Below the pieces are notes generated by a model. The model made no database searches. It was not told where the DNA came from and worked only from the letters and a program-made list of their open reading frames with translations. A program made the translations under genes and the position numbers. From an uncultured Pseudodesulfovibrio sp. (lineage in GTDB: Bacteria; Desulfobacterota; Desulfovibrionia; Desulfovibrionales; Desulfovibrionaceae): a stretch of 64,000 nucleotides of DNA. The stretch covers positions 627,496-691,495 of the forward strand of contig NZ_OY760065.1 in NCBI RefSeq assembly GCF_963662885.1, in the 5' to 3' direction. Below, in pieces: positions 32,466 through 40,608 of the stretch. The number at the start of each line of letters is the position of its first letter. Positions within the stretch are counted from its first letter, which is position 1.

Positions 32466-34601
32466 ATGGGTACATACACCATCGGCATCGCAGGCAACCC
32501 GAACTGCGGTAAAACCACCATGTTCAACGCCCTGACCGGGGCGCGCCAACACGTGGCCAACTGGCCCGGCGTGACCGTCGAAAAGAAAATCGGCCACATC
32601 AACGCCGGTTCCGATTCCGTGGAACTCGTTGATCTGCCGGGGACCTACTCCCTGACCGCCTACACCCAGGAAGAGCTGGTCGCCCGGAACTTCCTGGTGG
32701 ATGACCGCCCCCAGGCGATCATAGACATCATGAACGCCGATGCCCTGGAACGAAACCTGTATCTGGCCGTTCAGATCATGGAACTTGGCGTCCCGCTCAT
32801 TCTCGGCCTGAACATGATGGACGAGGTGCGTAAATCCGGCAAACAGATCGACAGCGCGCGCCTGGAAGAATTGTCCGGATGCGCCGTGGTCGAGACCGTG
32901 GCCCGTTCCGGAAAAGGGGCACAGGAACTGCTGCGCTCCACCCTGGAAGTTGCCGAGAAACAGACCGGCGACTGGAAGCCCCTGAACATCTCCTACGGCC
33001 CGGATCTGGACCCGGTCCTGAACGAGATGGAAAAAATGATCAGCGAGGCCGGATTCCTGACCGACAAGGTCCCCGCCCGCTGGACCGGCATCAAATATCT
33101 GGAGCGTGACGAAGACGTCATCATAAAGGGGCGCATGGCCAACACCATGCTGTCCGAGAAGCTCGAAGTCATGGCCCGCGAAGTGGCCGAGCACACCCAG
33201 AAGACGCTGAACATGCGTCCCGACGCGCTCATCGCCGACTACCGCTACGGCTTCATCGCTTCCATGATCAAGGACGTGGTCACCTACCCCGCCTCCAGCG
33301 AGGACCGCATCAGCCGCTCCGACAAGATGGACAAGGTCCTGACCCATAGGGTCCTGGGGCCGCTGATCATGCTTGGGATCGTCTACCTCATTTATGAAAT
33401 CACCTTTGCCGTGGGAGAAATTCCCATGGGCTGGCTGGAATCCCTTTTCGGTCTGCTGGGCGATACGGCCACCAACGTGCTGCCCGAAGGCCACCTGCAA
33501 TCGCTCATCGTCTCAGGTATCATCGACGGCGTAGGCGGCGTGCTCGGCTTCGTCCCCCTGATCATGTTCATGTTCCTGATGATCTCCGCTCTGGAGGACT
33601 CCGGCTACATCGCCCGCATGGCCTACATGCTCGACCGCATCTTCAAGGTCTTCGGCCTGCACGGCACCTCGGTGCTGCCGTTCATCGTGTCCGGCGGCAT
33701 CGCCGGCGGCTGCGCCGTTCCCGGTGTCATGGCCACCCGCACCCTGCGCTCGCCCAAGGAAAAACTGGCCACCCTGTTCGTCGCCCCCTACATGACCTGC
33801 GGTGCCAAGGTGCCCGTCTTCCTCATGCTGGCCGCCGCCTTCTTCCCCGAGAACTCGGCCACGATCATGCTGGTCATCACCCTGTCCGCCTGGGCCATGG
33901 CCCTGCTTGTTGCCCGACTTCTGCGCTCCACGGTCATCAAGGGCGAATCCACACCGTTCGTCATGGAGCTGCCCCCCTACCGCATGCCCACGCTTCGCGG
34001 TGTGCTCATCCACACCTGGGAACGCACCTGGGAATATGCCAAGAAGGCCGGTACCGTGATCCTGGGCATCTCCATCCTGCTCTGGGCCATGATGACCTTC
34101 CCGGAGTTGCCCGCCGACCGTCTGGCCCAGTACGAGGCCCAGCGCGCCGCGGCCCAGACCGAAGAACAGGTCACGACTATCGACAACGCCGAGGCCGAGG
34201 AAGCCGTCCGCAACACCATCGCCGGCCGTATCGGCACCGCTCTGGAGCCGATCACCGAACTGGCTGGCTTCAACTGGCGGGTGAACATCGCCCTGACCGG
34301 CGGCTTCGCGGCCAAGGAAGTCATCGTCTCCACCCTGGGTACGGCTTACTCCCTGGGCGAAGTGGACGCCGAAGAGGCCCAGCCCCTGTCCGACCGCTTA
34401 GTCGCGGACCCGGCCTTCACCACGGCAACGGCCATCGCCCTGATCATCTTCACTATGCTCTACGCGCCCTGCTTCGTCACCGTGGTGACCATGGCACGCG
34501 AATCGAGCTGGCGCTGGGCAGCCTTCAGCGTGGTCGGGTCCACCGGCCTGGCCTTTGTCATGGCAATTCTCGCCTACAACGTATCCAAGGCTTTCCTGTA
34601 A
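32466..34601 (+). CDS. feoB: Ferrous iron transporter B
   Basis: This 711-aa inner-membrane protein takes up Fe2+. The N-terminal G domain shows G1 GNPNCGKTTMFNALTG, G3 DLPGTYSL and G4 NMMD. The membrane part (from residue ~290) has two Gate motifs with conserved Cys, GGIAGGCAVPGVMATRTL and the C-terminal TMLYAPCFVT. Length is slightly below E. coli FeoB. It forms an operon with feoA and the Cys-rich gene and ends at a strong terminator. Confidence 0.97.
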   Translation: MGTYTIGIAGNPNCGKTTMFNALTGARQHVANWPGVTVEKKIGHINAGSDSVELVDLPGTYSLTAYTQEELVARNFLVDDRPQAIIDIMNADALERNLYLAVQIMELGVPLILGLNMMDEVRKSGKQIDSARLEELSGCAVVETVARSGKGAQELLRSTLEVAEKQTGDWKPLNISYGPDLDPVLNEMEKMISEAGFLTDKVPARWTGIKYLERDEDVIIKGRMANTMLSEKLEVMAREVAEHTQKTLNMRPDALIADYRYGFIASMIKDVVTYPASSEDRISRSDKMDKVLTHRVLGPLIMLGIVYLIYEITFAVGEIPMGWLESLFGLLGDTATNVLPEGHLQSLIVSGIIDGVGGVLGFVPLIMFMFLMISALEDSGYIARMAYMLDRIFKVFGLHGTSVLPFIVSGGIAGGCAVPGVMATRTLRSPKEKLATLFVAPYMTCGAKVPVFLMLAAAFFPENSATIMLVITLSAWAMALLVARLLRSTVIKGESTPFVMELPPYRMPTLRGVLIHTWERTWEYAKKAGTVILGISILLWAMMTFPELPADRLAQYEAQRAAAQTEEQVTTIDNAEAEEAVRNTIAGRIGTALEPITELAGFNWRVNIALTGGFAAKEVIVSTLGTAYSLGEVDAEEAQPLSDRLVADPAFTTATAIALIIFTMLYAPCFVTVVTMARESSWRWAAFSVVGSTGLAFVMAILAYNVSKAFL

Positions 34602-34626
34602 CGGGTTAACCAAACAGACCGCACCA

Positions 34627-34656
34627 AAGGGAGTCCTCCGGGACTCCCTTTTTTAT
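34627..34656 (+). terminator. Intrinsic terminator after feoB
   Basis: A perfect 10-bp stem (34627-34636 AAGGGAGTCC with 34641-34650) with a 4-nt loop and six T follows feoB by 25 nt. Confidence 0.92.
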
Positions 34657-34728
34657 TGCCTTCAATATAGATCGTGCTATTGGTGTAAGTAATTTTTCAT
34701 AACACGGCCGGACAAAACAGGAGGCGAC

Positions 34729-35985
34729 ATGATGAGAAAAACCATTTCTCCTTCATTGTGGCTGGTCATCGGCGCACTCATCCTCGGAGGATGTATGGGC
34801 GCGGGCAAGATGACCCGGGATCAGTCCCAGCAGGTGGCGAAAAATTGGTTCAGCGTCATCAGGGGCGCACAGGTCTTCCCCATCAATCCGCTCAGAGAAG
34901 ACCTGGCACCGGGCGATCTTTACCTCGTGAACCAGACCATAGAGGAGCAAAGCAACGAGGAGGCGAAAAAAGGCTATCTCCCGCTCGATCACCGCATGGC
35001 CCGCCTTTGCTATGACGGCGATCTGAAAAACACCGACAAGACCCTGCACAACTGCGTCCAACCAACCACTCCGAAAAAGGCGGGCATGCCCGGATTTTCC
35101 TTCACCGTCGATCGCAGGTCCGGGTTCCAGCTCAACCTGCCCATTGACGGAATCCCCTTCGGATTGGGCATGGTCAACTCGAACAAGGCGGTGGTGACGG
35201 TCTCAATTTCCGACGTTACGGTGAGCGAAATCTACACGATCGAACTGTACCGGGCCTTGAAGGATTGGTCCCTGCAGCCGGAAAACCGGAAGTATCTCAG
35301 TATGCAGGCCAGAGTCGCCAAACATCCTGTGATGCTCCGGGCCATTTCGGCGGTCTACTATACCGGAGGGGTCAACGTTTCGATTCAGGGACTCGACAAC
35401 GGCGGCGCTTCAGCCGCGATCGGCGGGGGTGTCCTGGACGAGGACAACCCGGTGGAGGTGGAAAAAATCTCCCTGGAAAACCTGGATGCGAGCGATACGA
35501 AGAACAGCGCCATCAACCTCATCAAACAGCTGAGTACCATCAAGGCCGTCAAAACACTTCCCGGTGGCAGCGCCCAATACATGAAGACATCGGAGAACAC
35601 CGTGTCCATGAAGGACGAATTCAAACCTCCGCTGGCCATCGGCTATGTCGGCATAGATGTCCTGGTCAACCTTGATGGGTCAATCGGATCGCCACTGATT
35701 TTCTTCAACAATCAGGAAGGACTCTATGTCACCGAAATGACCAGCGGAGACAAAAAGGAGCTGAGCGCCTTCGTCAAGGCATCCCGTAAACTCACACAGG
35801 AACAGCAGCAGGGAATTGCCCAGTCGCTCGTCGCCTTCGTCGACAGCCGAGACCTTGAATGGAAGCGCGACACCGAACAGTTCTGGACCGACCTGATCGA
35901 CTTCACCATACCGTTGGACAAGGCTGAATACGATGTTCTTCTCCAAGAATTCCAATCTATTTATCTGAAGGAGGTCAACCGATGA
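34729..35985 (+). CDS. Putative lipoprotein of unknown function
   Basis: This 418-aa protein begins with a signal peptide and lipobox (ALILGGC, Cys22), so it should be membrane-anchored on the periplasmic side. The remainder is soluble with no motif I recognise. Alternating beta strands in the middle (AVVTVSISDVTVSEIYTIELY) and an amphipathic C-terminal helix are visible. Its ATGA overlap with a 63-residue protein downstream suggests joint function. The gene has its own start after the feo terminator. Confidence 0.75.
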   Translation: MMRKTISPSLWLVIGALILGGCMGAGKMTRDQSQQVAKNWFSVIRGAQVFPINPLREDLAPGDLYLVNQTIEEQSNEEAKKGYLPLDHRMARLCYDGDLKNTDKTLHNCVQPTTPKKAGMPGFSFTVDRRSGFQLNLPIDGIPFGLGMVNSNKAVVTVSISDVTVSEIYTIELYRALKDWSLQPENRKYLSMQARVAKHPVMLRAISAVYYTGGVNVSIQGLDNGGASAAIGGGVLDEDNPVEVEKISLENLDASDTKNSAINLIKQLSTIKAVKTLPGGSAQYMKTSENTVSMKDEFKPPLAIGYVGIDVLVNLDGSIGSPLIFFNNQEGLYVTEMTSGDKKELSAFVKASRKLTQEQQQGIAQSLVAFVDSRDLEWKRDTEQFWTDLIDFTIPLDKAEYDVLLQEFQSIYLKEVNR

Positions 35986-36173
35986 CCTGGATCAAAATGG
36001 AGGAAATTCCGGCCCACTGTGCCAAGAAAAACGTCACGGACTGGCCTGACAGCGACCTCGGAGAGTTCGTCAATCGCCTGCTGGATTCCAGCGACAACGT
36101 CCTGGTCATCTTTGACAAGGACGGCGAACGGTATGTTTTCAATGGTCCCAAACCGCCACAGACAGACGCATAA
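35982..36173 (+). CDS. Small conserved-looking protein, unknown function
   Basis: This 63-aa acidic protein (WPDSDLGEFVNRLLDSSDNVLVIFDKDGERYVF) has no signal peptide. It starts at an ATG that overlaps the stop of the lipoprotein gene and is preceded by GAAGGAGG, an excellent ribosome site. I do not recognise a family. A cytoplasmic companion to a lipoprotein is unusual. Confidence 0.65.
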   Translation: MTWIKMEEIPAHCAKKNVTDWPDSDLGEFVNRLLDSSDNVLVIFDKDGERYVFNGPKPPQTDA

Positions 36174-36288
36174 ACGGCCAAAAAGAATCGACCGGGCGGC
36201 CTGGAAATCCCCCAGAGTCGCCCGGATAAAAGGCCTTCACCTTTCCGACCAATTGACCTAGAGTCCGCCTCAACTCGGACAGGTCAAT

Positions 36289-37266
36289 ATGCAGTTCATC
36301 CCTACCGTTTTTCAGCTCATCAAAAATATCTTCCGCGAGACCGTGGACGCTTGCCTGCAATTGTTCAAGGTCATGATTCCGATACTCATCCTGGTCAAGA
36401 TCCTCCAGGAATTCGGACTGATCAAGTACCTGGCATGGCCGCTGGAACCGGTCATGGGCCTACTCGGACTGCCCGCGGAAATGGGACTCGTCTGGGCCAC
36501 CACCCTGATCAACAACATATACACCGGCATGATCGTTCTGGGCTCATTCACCGGTAACGCCGCCCCCATGACCGGGGCCCAGGCGACGGTACTGGGGGTG
36601 CTCATGCTCCTGGCACACGGGCTGCCCATCGAGACCGCCATTGCCGACCGTACCGGTGCCCGGTTCCCGTTCCAATGTTTCATGCGCCTGGCCGGAGCCT
36701 TTGTTCTGGCCTGGCTGCTGCACGTGATCTACTCGACCACCGGCACGCTGACCGGTCCGGCCCCCATGCTCTTTCAGAACGACGCATCCGCGGGGACCGG
36801 TTCCATCGCGGCATGGGCTCTGGGCCAGGTCCGCAACCTGGGTTCCATCTTCTGCATCATCTTCACCCTGATCACCATCATGCGCGTACTCCAGGCCATT
36901 GGAGTCATCGACCTGATGAACCGCATTCTACGGCCCGTGCTCAATTTTATCGGCATCGGCCCCAAGGCCTCGGCCATCACCGTCATCGGCCTGACCATGG
37001 GACTTTCCTACGGCGGCGGGCTGATCATCAACGAGGCACGCAACGGGAAGCTGAGCAAGGAGGATATCTTCTACTCCCTGACCTTCATGGGCTTGTGCCA
37101 CTCGCTCATCGAAGATACCCTGCTGATCATACTTATCGGCGGGCACCTGAGCGGCGTGCTCTGGGGACGGCTTATTTTCGCCGTGCTGGCCATGGCCGTC
37201 ATTGTCCAGATAGTCCGCCGCATACCCGAACGGGCCAGGACAGCCTGCCTGTGGACTGAAAAATAA
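36289..37266 (+). CDS. Nucleoside-recognition (Gate) domain membrane protein
   Basis: This 325-aa polytopic protein has two repeated Gate domains. The first is near residues 25-100 (LPAEMGLVWATTLINNIYTGMIVLGSF) and the second near 180-290 (TVIGLTMGLSYGGGLIINEARNGKLSKEDIFYSLTFMGLCHSLIEDT). Such proteins resemble SpmA/SpmB and FeoB core segments and probably move small solutes. The substrate is unknown. It precedes ridA by 18 nt. Confidence 0.85.
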   Translation: MQFIPTVFQLIKNIFRETVDACLQLFKVMIPILILVKILQEFGLIKYLAWPLEPVMGLLGLPAEMGLVWATTLINNIYTGMIVLGSFTGNAAPMTGAQATVLGVLMLLAHGLPIETAIADRTGARFPFQCFMRLAGAFVLAWLLHVIYSTTGTLTGPAPMLFQNDASAGTGSIAAWALGQVRNLGSIFCIIFTLITIMRVLQAIGVIDLMNRILRPVLNFIGIGPKASAITVIGLTMGLSYGGGLIINEARNGKLSKEDIFYSLTFMGLCHSLIEDTLLIILIGGHLSGVLWGRLIFAVLAMAVIVQIVRRIPERARTACLWTEK

Positions 37267-37284
37267 CCTTCAAAGGAGATCCAT

Positions 37285-37668
37285 ATGTCCGACATTCAGC
37301 TCATCCACACCGACAAGGCCCCGGCCGCCGTGGGCCCCTATTCCCAGGCCACGGCCGTTAACGGCACCCTGTACGTTTCCGGCCAGCTCGGCATTGTCCC
37401 GTCCGAAGGCAAGCTGGCAGAAGGCTTCAAGGCCCAGACCCGCCAGGCCCTGGAAAATCTCAAGGCGATCCTCGAAGAGGCTGGTTCCTCCCTGAACAAG
37501 GTCATGGCCGTGGACGTGTTCATCATGGACATGGACCGTTTCGCCGACCTGAACGCGATCTACGCCGAGTACTTCTCCGACCACAAACCCGCGCGCGCCG
37601 CCGTGCAGGTGGCCGCACTGCCTCTGGGCGGGCTGGTCGAATTCAAATGCGTGGCCGTGATCGACTAA
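37285..37668 (+). CDS. ridA: RidA-family enamine/imine deaminase
   Basis: This 127-aa protein of the YjgF/YER057c/UK114 family hydrolyses reactive enamines and imines from PLP enzymes. It shows APAAVGPYSQATAVNGTLYVSGQLG, and KPARAAVQVAALPLGGLVEFKCVAV with the conserved Arg and Glu. A GGAG ribosome site precedes the ATG. It follows the Gate-domain gene closely and ends just upstream of the attenuator region. Confidence 0.95.
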   Translation: MSDIQLIHTDKAPAAVGPYSQATAVNGTLYVSGQLGIVPSEGKLAEGFKAQTRQALENLKAILEEAGSSLNKVMAVDVFIMDMDRFADLNAIYAEYFSDHKPARAAVQVAALPLGGLVEFKCVAVID

Positions 37669-37696
37669 TCGCCCCAAACGCGTAACAAAACTCTAC

Positions 37697-37725
37697 TTGA
37701 CAGCTTCGACGCAAAACGGATACTT
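37697..37725 (+). promoter_or_regulatory. Predicted promoter of attenuated aromatic-pathway transcript
   Basis: A consensus TTGACA (37697-37702) and ATACTT (37720-37725) are spaced by 17 nt. Transcription would start near 37731-37733, right at the leader-peptide ATG, suggesting a leaderless leader peptide, or that the true promoter lies elsewhere. Confidence 0.55.
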
Positions 37726-37732
37726 GCAACAC

Positions 37733-37807
37733 ATGCACAGCAACACCGCCCGTTTCTTTTTCTTTTTTAGCTTTATCAGGAACGCCTGCGGTCTTGGTGT
37801 GCGCTAG
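37733..37807 (+). CDS. Phenylalanine-rich leader peptide
   Basis: This 24-codon frame (ATG at 37733, TAG at 37805) encodes a peptide with RFFFFFSF: five consecutive Phe codons and a sixth after one Ser. This is like the pheA and pheST leader peptides of enterics. It lies directly before an antiterminator/terminator pair and the ADTH synthase gene. When Phe-tRNA is scarce a ribosome would stall at 37754-37774. No strong ribosome site is visible, so translation is the least certain part. Confidence 0.7.
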   Translation: MHSNTARFFFFFSFIRNACGLGVR

Positions 37808-37866
37808 TCATAAGTAAAAAAACACAACCAAGAGGCCGCGGGCAAAGTCCGCGGCCTCTTTCTTTT
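37785..37866 (+). promoter_or_regulatory. Transcription attenuator (antiterminator and terminator)
   Basis: Terminator: an 11-bp perfect stem (37831-37841 with 37849-37859) followed by TTCTTTTT. Antiterminator: 37785-37801 pairs with 37823-37842 (TCTTGG with CCAAGA; CCTGCGG with CCGCGGG including one G-U; TGTG with CACA), overlapping the 5' arm of the terminator so the two are mutually exclusive. A third segment, ACCGC (37745-37749), can pair with GCGGT (37788... region) as the protector. The stop codon at 37805 would let a non-stalled ribosome cover the 37785-37801 arm and allow termination. Confidence 0.75.
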
Positions 37867-37905
37867 TGGGCCGCGCCGCAGCCGCCAGCAACAAGGAGCA
37901 CCGTC

Positions 37906-38697
37906 ATGCATCTCGGAAAAGCCATTCGGATGGAACGCATCATGAACCGCAACAACGGCCGGACCATCGTTGTCCCTCTGGACCACGGCGTTACCGTGGG
38001 CCCCATCTATGGCATCGTGGACCTTCGCGAGACCGTTGACCAGGTAGCCGAGGGCGGAGCCAACGCCGTGCTCATGCACAAGGGCATCCCCCGCTGTTCC
38101 CACCGCGCGGGCGGCAAGGACATCGGCCTTATCATCCACCTTTCCGCCTCCACCTCCCTTTCCCCGCACCCCAACGCCAAGACCATGGTCGGCTCTGTCA
38201 CCGACGCCATCAAGCTCGGCGCGGACGCCGTGTCCATTCACGTCAACCTCGGCGACGAGACCGAACCGCAGATGCTCTCCGATCTGGGCGCGCTCTGCTC
38301 CGAAGCGAATGAATGGGGCATGCCCGTACTGGCCATGATGTACGCGCGCGGCCCCAAGATCAAAGATGAATACGATCCGCAGGTTGTGGCCCACTGCGCC
38401 CGCGTGGGCGTGGAACTCGGCGCGGACATCGTCAAGGTCAACTACACCGGCGACACCGAATCCTTCGCGCGCGTTGTCGAAGGCTGCTGCGTCCCCGTGG
38501 TCATCGCCGGCGGCCCAAGACTTGAAAGCGAACGCGACCTGGTTCAGATGGTTCACGATTCCATCCAGGCGGGCGGCAGCGGCCTGTCCGTAGGACGCAA
38601 CATCTTCCAGCATCCCAACCCGGCCAAGATCGTGGCCGCCCTCAACAAGGTAGTCCACGAAGACTGGACCGTCGACGCCGCCATGGAACTGCTGTAA
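37906..38697 (+). CDS. 2-amino-3,7-dideoxy-D-threo-hept-6-ulosonate (ADTH) synthase
   Basis: This 263-aa class I aldolase of the FbaB/DhnA family closely resembles the Methanocaldococcus ADTH synthase. It shares VVPLDHGVTVGPIYGIVDLR, GGANAVLMHKGI, GADAVSIHVNLG, the Schiff-base Lys region GADIVKVNYTGD, and SVGRNIFQH. The enzyme makes the first intermediate of the alternative, DAHP-independent route to 3-dehydroquinate, hence aromatic amino acids. No 3-dehydroquinate synthase II gene is in the window. The Phe-rich attenuator upstream supports the aromatic role over glycolytic fructose-bisphosphate aldolase. The ATG at 37906 has AAGGAG before it. Confidence 0.88.
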   Translation: MHLGKAIRMERIMNRNNGRTIVVPLDHGVTVGPIYGIVDLRETVDQVAEGGANAVLMHKGIPRCSHRAGGKDIGLIIHLSASTSLSPHPNAKTMVGSVTDAIKLGADAVSIHVNLGDETEPQMLSDLGALCSEANEWGMPVLAMMYARGPKIKDEYDPQVVAHCARVGVELGADIVKVNYTGDTESFARVVEGCCVPVVIAGGPRLESERDLVQMVHDSIQAGGSGLSVGRNIFQHPNPAKIVAALNKVVHEDWTVDAAMELL

Positions 38698-38698
38698 A

Positions 38699-38797
38699 GC
38701 CTCCGGCTGTCGGAGAAAGTGGAGAGGGAAACCCGCTGAACAGGGTTGCCCCTCTCCACTTCCACCGAACCCCGCCCCCTCTTCTTTCCTGCGCTTT
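38699..38797 (+). repeat. Intergenic palindromic repeat, copy 1
   Basis: This element begins GCCTCCGGCTG right after the ADTH synthase stop and folds into a long hairpin (38718-38728 AGTGGAGAGGG with 38750-38760; inner AACCC with GGGTT). It is a degenerate version of copies at 48881-48981 and 58338-58440. It may also stabilise the 3' end. Confidence 0.6.
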
Positions 38798-39008
38798 CAG
38801 CAACACTGAGCGCGTCCGTGTGTGATGGCGTTTTTTGCCGCTTTACCTGGGGCTGTTCGGGTGCGAAGATACGCACGGAAGAACAGGCCCGCACGCAAAC
38901 GTATGGGCTTGGCCGAGAACAACAAGATGTTTTGGAGAGTGTCGAACCCTTTGCTCAAGGGTTCATGAGCGGTCTGAGATGACCCGCAGACGAGACGCTT
39001 CTTTACTG
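38798..39008. other. Remainder of intergenic region, no gene seen
   Basis: With the repeat this makes a 311-bp gap before the Hpt gene. The only structure noticed is a hairpin GAACCCTT-N5-AAGGGTTC near 38944-38964. I see no convincing coding frame or RNA gene here. Confidence 0.4.
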
Positions 39009-39341
39009 CTAGCTGTCGAATTCGACCCGGACGGTGTCCAGGTAGCGGGCCAGGGTGTCCATATGTTTTTCCAGGGCGTCCGGATCGCGGTTGAGAGCTG
39101 CCTGCTCTATCTCGTGACCAATCCTGCCCATGCCCTTGAATCCATACCCGCTGCCCGTGCCGCGTGCCGTATGCCCCAGGCGGACCAGGGTCTCGAAATC
39201 GCCTACGTGCAGCGCGTTGCGCATCTGTTCGAGATCCTGTCGAGAGACATCAAAAAACCGATCCAGCAATTCTTCCAGATCGGACGGTATCCGCTCGACC
39301 TCCGGGTACTCGGGCATGGGGTGTATCCCTGGTGCAGGCAT
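39009..39341 (-). CDS. Hpt-domain phosphotransfer protein
   Basis: This ~110-aa protein is a stand-alone histidine phosphotransfer domain. HTARGTGSGYGF holds the phosphorylatable His (His59 in the longest frame); the usual HxxKG is HxxRG here. It would relay phosphate between a hybrid kinase and a response regulator, neither of which is adjacent. Start is ambiguous: GTG at 39347, ATG at 39341 or ATG at 39317 are all in frame ahead of the domain. Confidence 0.85.
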   Translation of the reverse strand: MPAPGIHPMPEYPEVERIPSDLEELLDRFFDVSRQDLEQMRNALHVGDFETLVRLGHTARGTGSGYGFKGMGRIGHEIEQAALNRDPDALEKHMDTLARYLDTVRVEFDS

Positions 39342-39438
39342 CTGCACCTAGTTGAACATGTGAAAAAACGAACGTATGATTCAGGCGGACTTTAAGGATA
39401 GTCTTAATACTGTCAAATAAAAGATTCATAACAACGAT

Positions 39439-40596
39439 ATGACACGGATAATCATTCTCCTGCTGATGGCCTGCATGGCTGGGTCCTGCTCACGGTATGA
39501 CGCGGTGCGCATCGCCCGGGCCGCGGCAACAGGCAATCCGGCGGCGGCAGCCGAAGCTCTGGCCCGGGACAAGGCCATCAGCTATGCCACCAACCCGGCA
39601 GCCATCGGCAACGACCTGAAGAATTTCAAAGAACTCCTGGAAACCTTCGTCAAGGCGGTGACCGGAGTCTGGGGCGAGGATGACGCGCGGCTGCCCGCGC
39701 CCAAGCAGTACGTCAAATACACCGACAACTACCTCTCCCGAGCCAGTGTGGACTTCGACACCGGCGTGATCGTAGTCGAAACCGTGGCCGACAAGGAACC
39801 GCTCAAAAGCCTCCGCAACGCCATCATTACCACCCTGCTTACCCCTGGCGATCCGCGCGCCGTAGACCTGTACTCGGCCAAGACCATCAAGCTCGGAGAT
39901 ACCCCGTTCCTGCTCGGCGAGGTCAAGGACGCGGACGGCAAGAACATCCGCTGGGAGTGGCGTGCAGGCCGGTACGCCGATCATCTCATCGAACACGATC
40001 TCACGACGCGCTCGGTCAAGGGCAAGACCGCCCGGTCCGTGACCTTCCACATGGTCAAGGACCACCTCTCGGTGCGCGCGGCAAAATATCGTGAACTGGT
40101 GCAGGGTACTGCCAGCCGCTTTGAAATCAGCCCGAATCTGGTTTACGCGATCATGATGGTGGAATCGGACTTCAACCCGTTTGCCGTCAGTTCGGCCTCG
40201 GCCGTGGGACTGATGCAGGTGGTTCCTTCCACGGCGGGCAGCGACGTGTACCGGTTCCTCCACGGCAAGACCGGGCAGCCCTCGCGCAAGGATCTGTTCG
40301 AACCGCCGACCAATATCACCTATGGGACGGCCTACCTGCATCTGCTCGACAGCCGATTTCTGGGTGACATCGCCAATCCCGTTTCAAGAGAATACTGCGT
40401 CATCGCCGGGTACAACGGCGGGGCTGGCGGTGTGCTCAAGACCTTTGACCGGGACAAGGGGCGTGCCGCCCGAAAGATCAACGCCCTGCAACCTGCCGAG
40501 GTGTATGACAAGCTGCGAAAGGACCTTCCTTTTGCCGAAACACGGCGCTATCTTGGCAAGGTTCTTGAAGCCAAGAAGCAGTTCGTCAACTTCTAG
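39439..40596 (+). CDS. MltC-like membrane-bound lytic transglycosylase
   Basis: This 385-aa lipoprotein (AGSC lipobox, Cys17) cleaves peptidoglycan. Residues ~60-210 match the MltC N-terminal domain (DUF3393), and ~225-370 are an SLT domain: the catalytic Glu242 in MVESDFNPFAV, then SSASAVGLMQVVPSTAG and CVIAGYNGGAGGVLK. Domain order and size match E. coli MltC. It is followed by a PilZ-like gene after 12 nt. Confidence 0.92.
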   Translation: MTRIIILLLMACMAGSCSRYDAVRIARAAATGNPAAAAEALARDKAISYATNPAAIGNDLKNFKELLETFVKAVTGVWGEDDARLPAPKQYVKYTDNYLSRASVDFDTGVIVVETVADKEPLKSLRNAIITTLLTPGDPRAVDLYSAKTIKLGDTPFLLGEVKDADGKNIRWEWRAGRYADHLIEHDLTTRSVKGKTARSVTFHMVKDHLSVRAAKYRELVQGTASRFEISPNLVYAIMMVESDFNPFAVSSASAVGLMQVVPSTAGSDVYRFLHGKTGQPSRKDLFEPPTNITYGTAYLHLLDSRFLGDIANPVSREYCVIAGYNGGAGGVLKTFDRDKGRAARKINALQPAEVYDKLRKDLPFAETRRYLGKVLEAKKQFVNF

Positions 40597-40608
40597 TCAT
40601 AACGCACC

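Noticed and set aside
38746..38982. Forward frame in the gap after the ADTH synthase gene
   Set aside because: It begins inside the palindromic repeat and shows no coding bias or motif.
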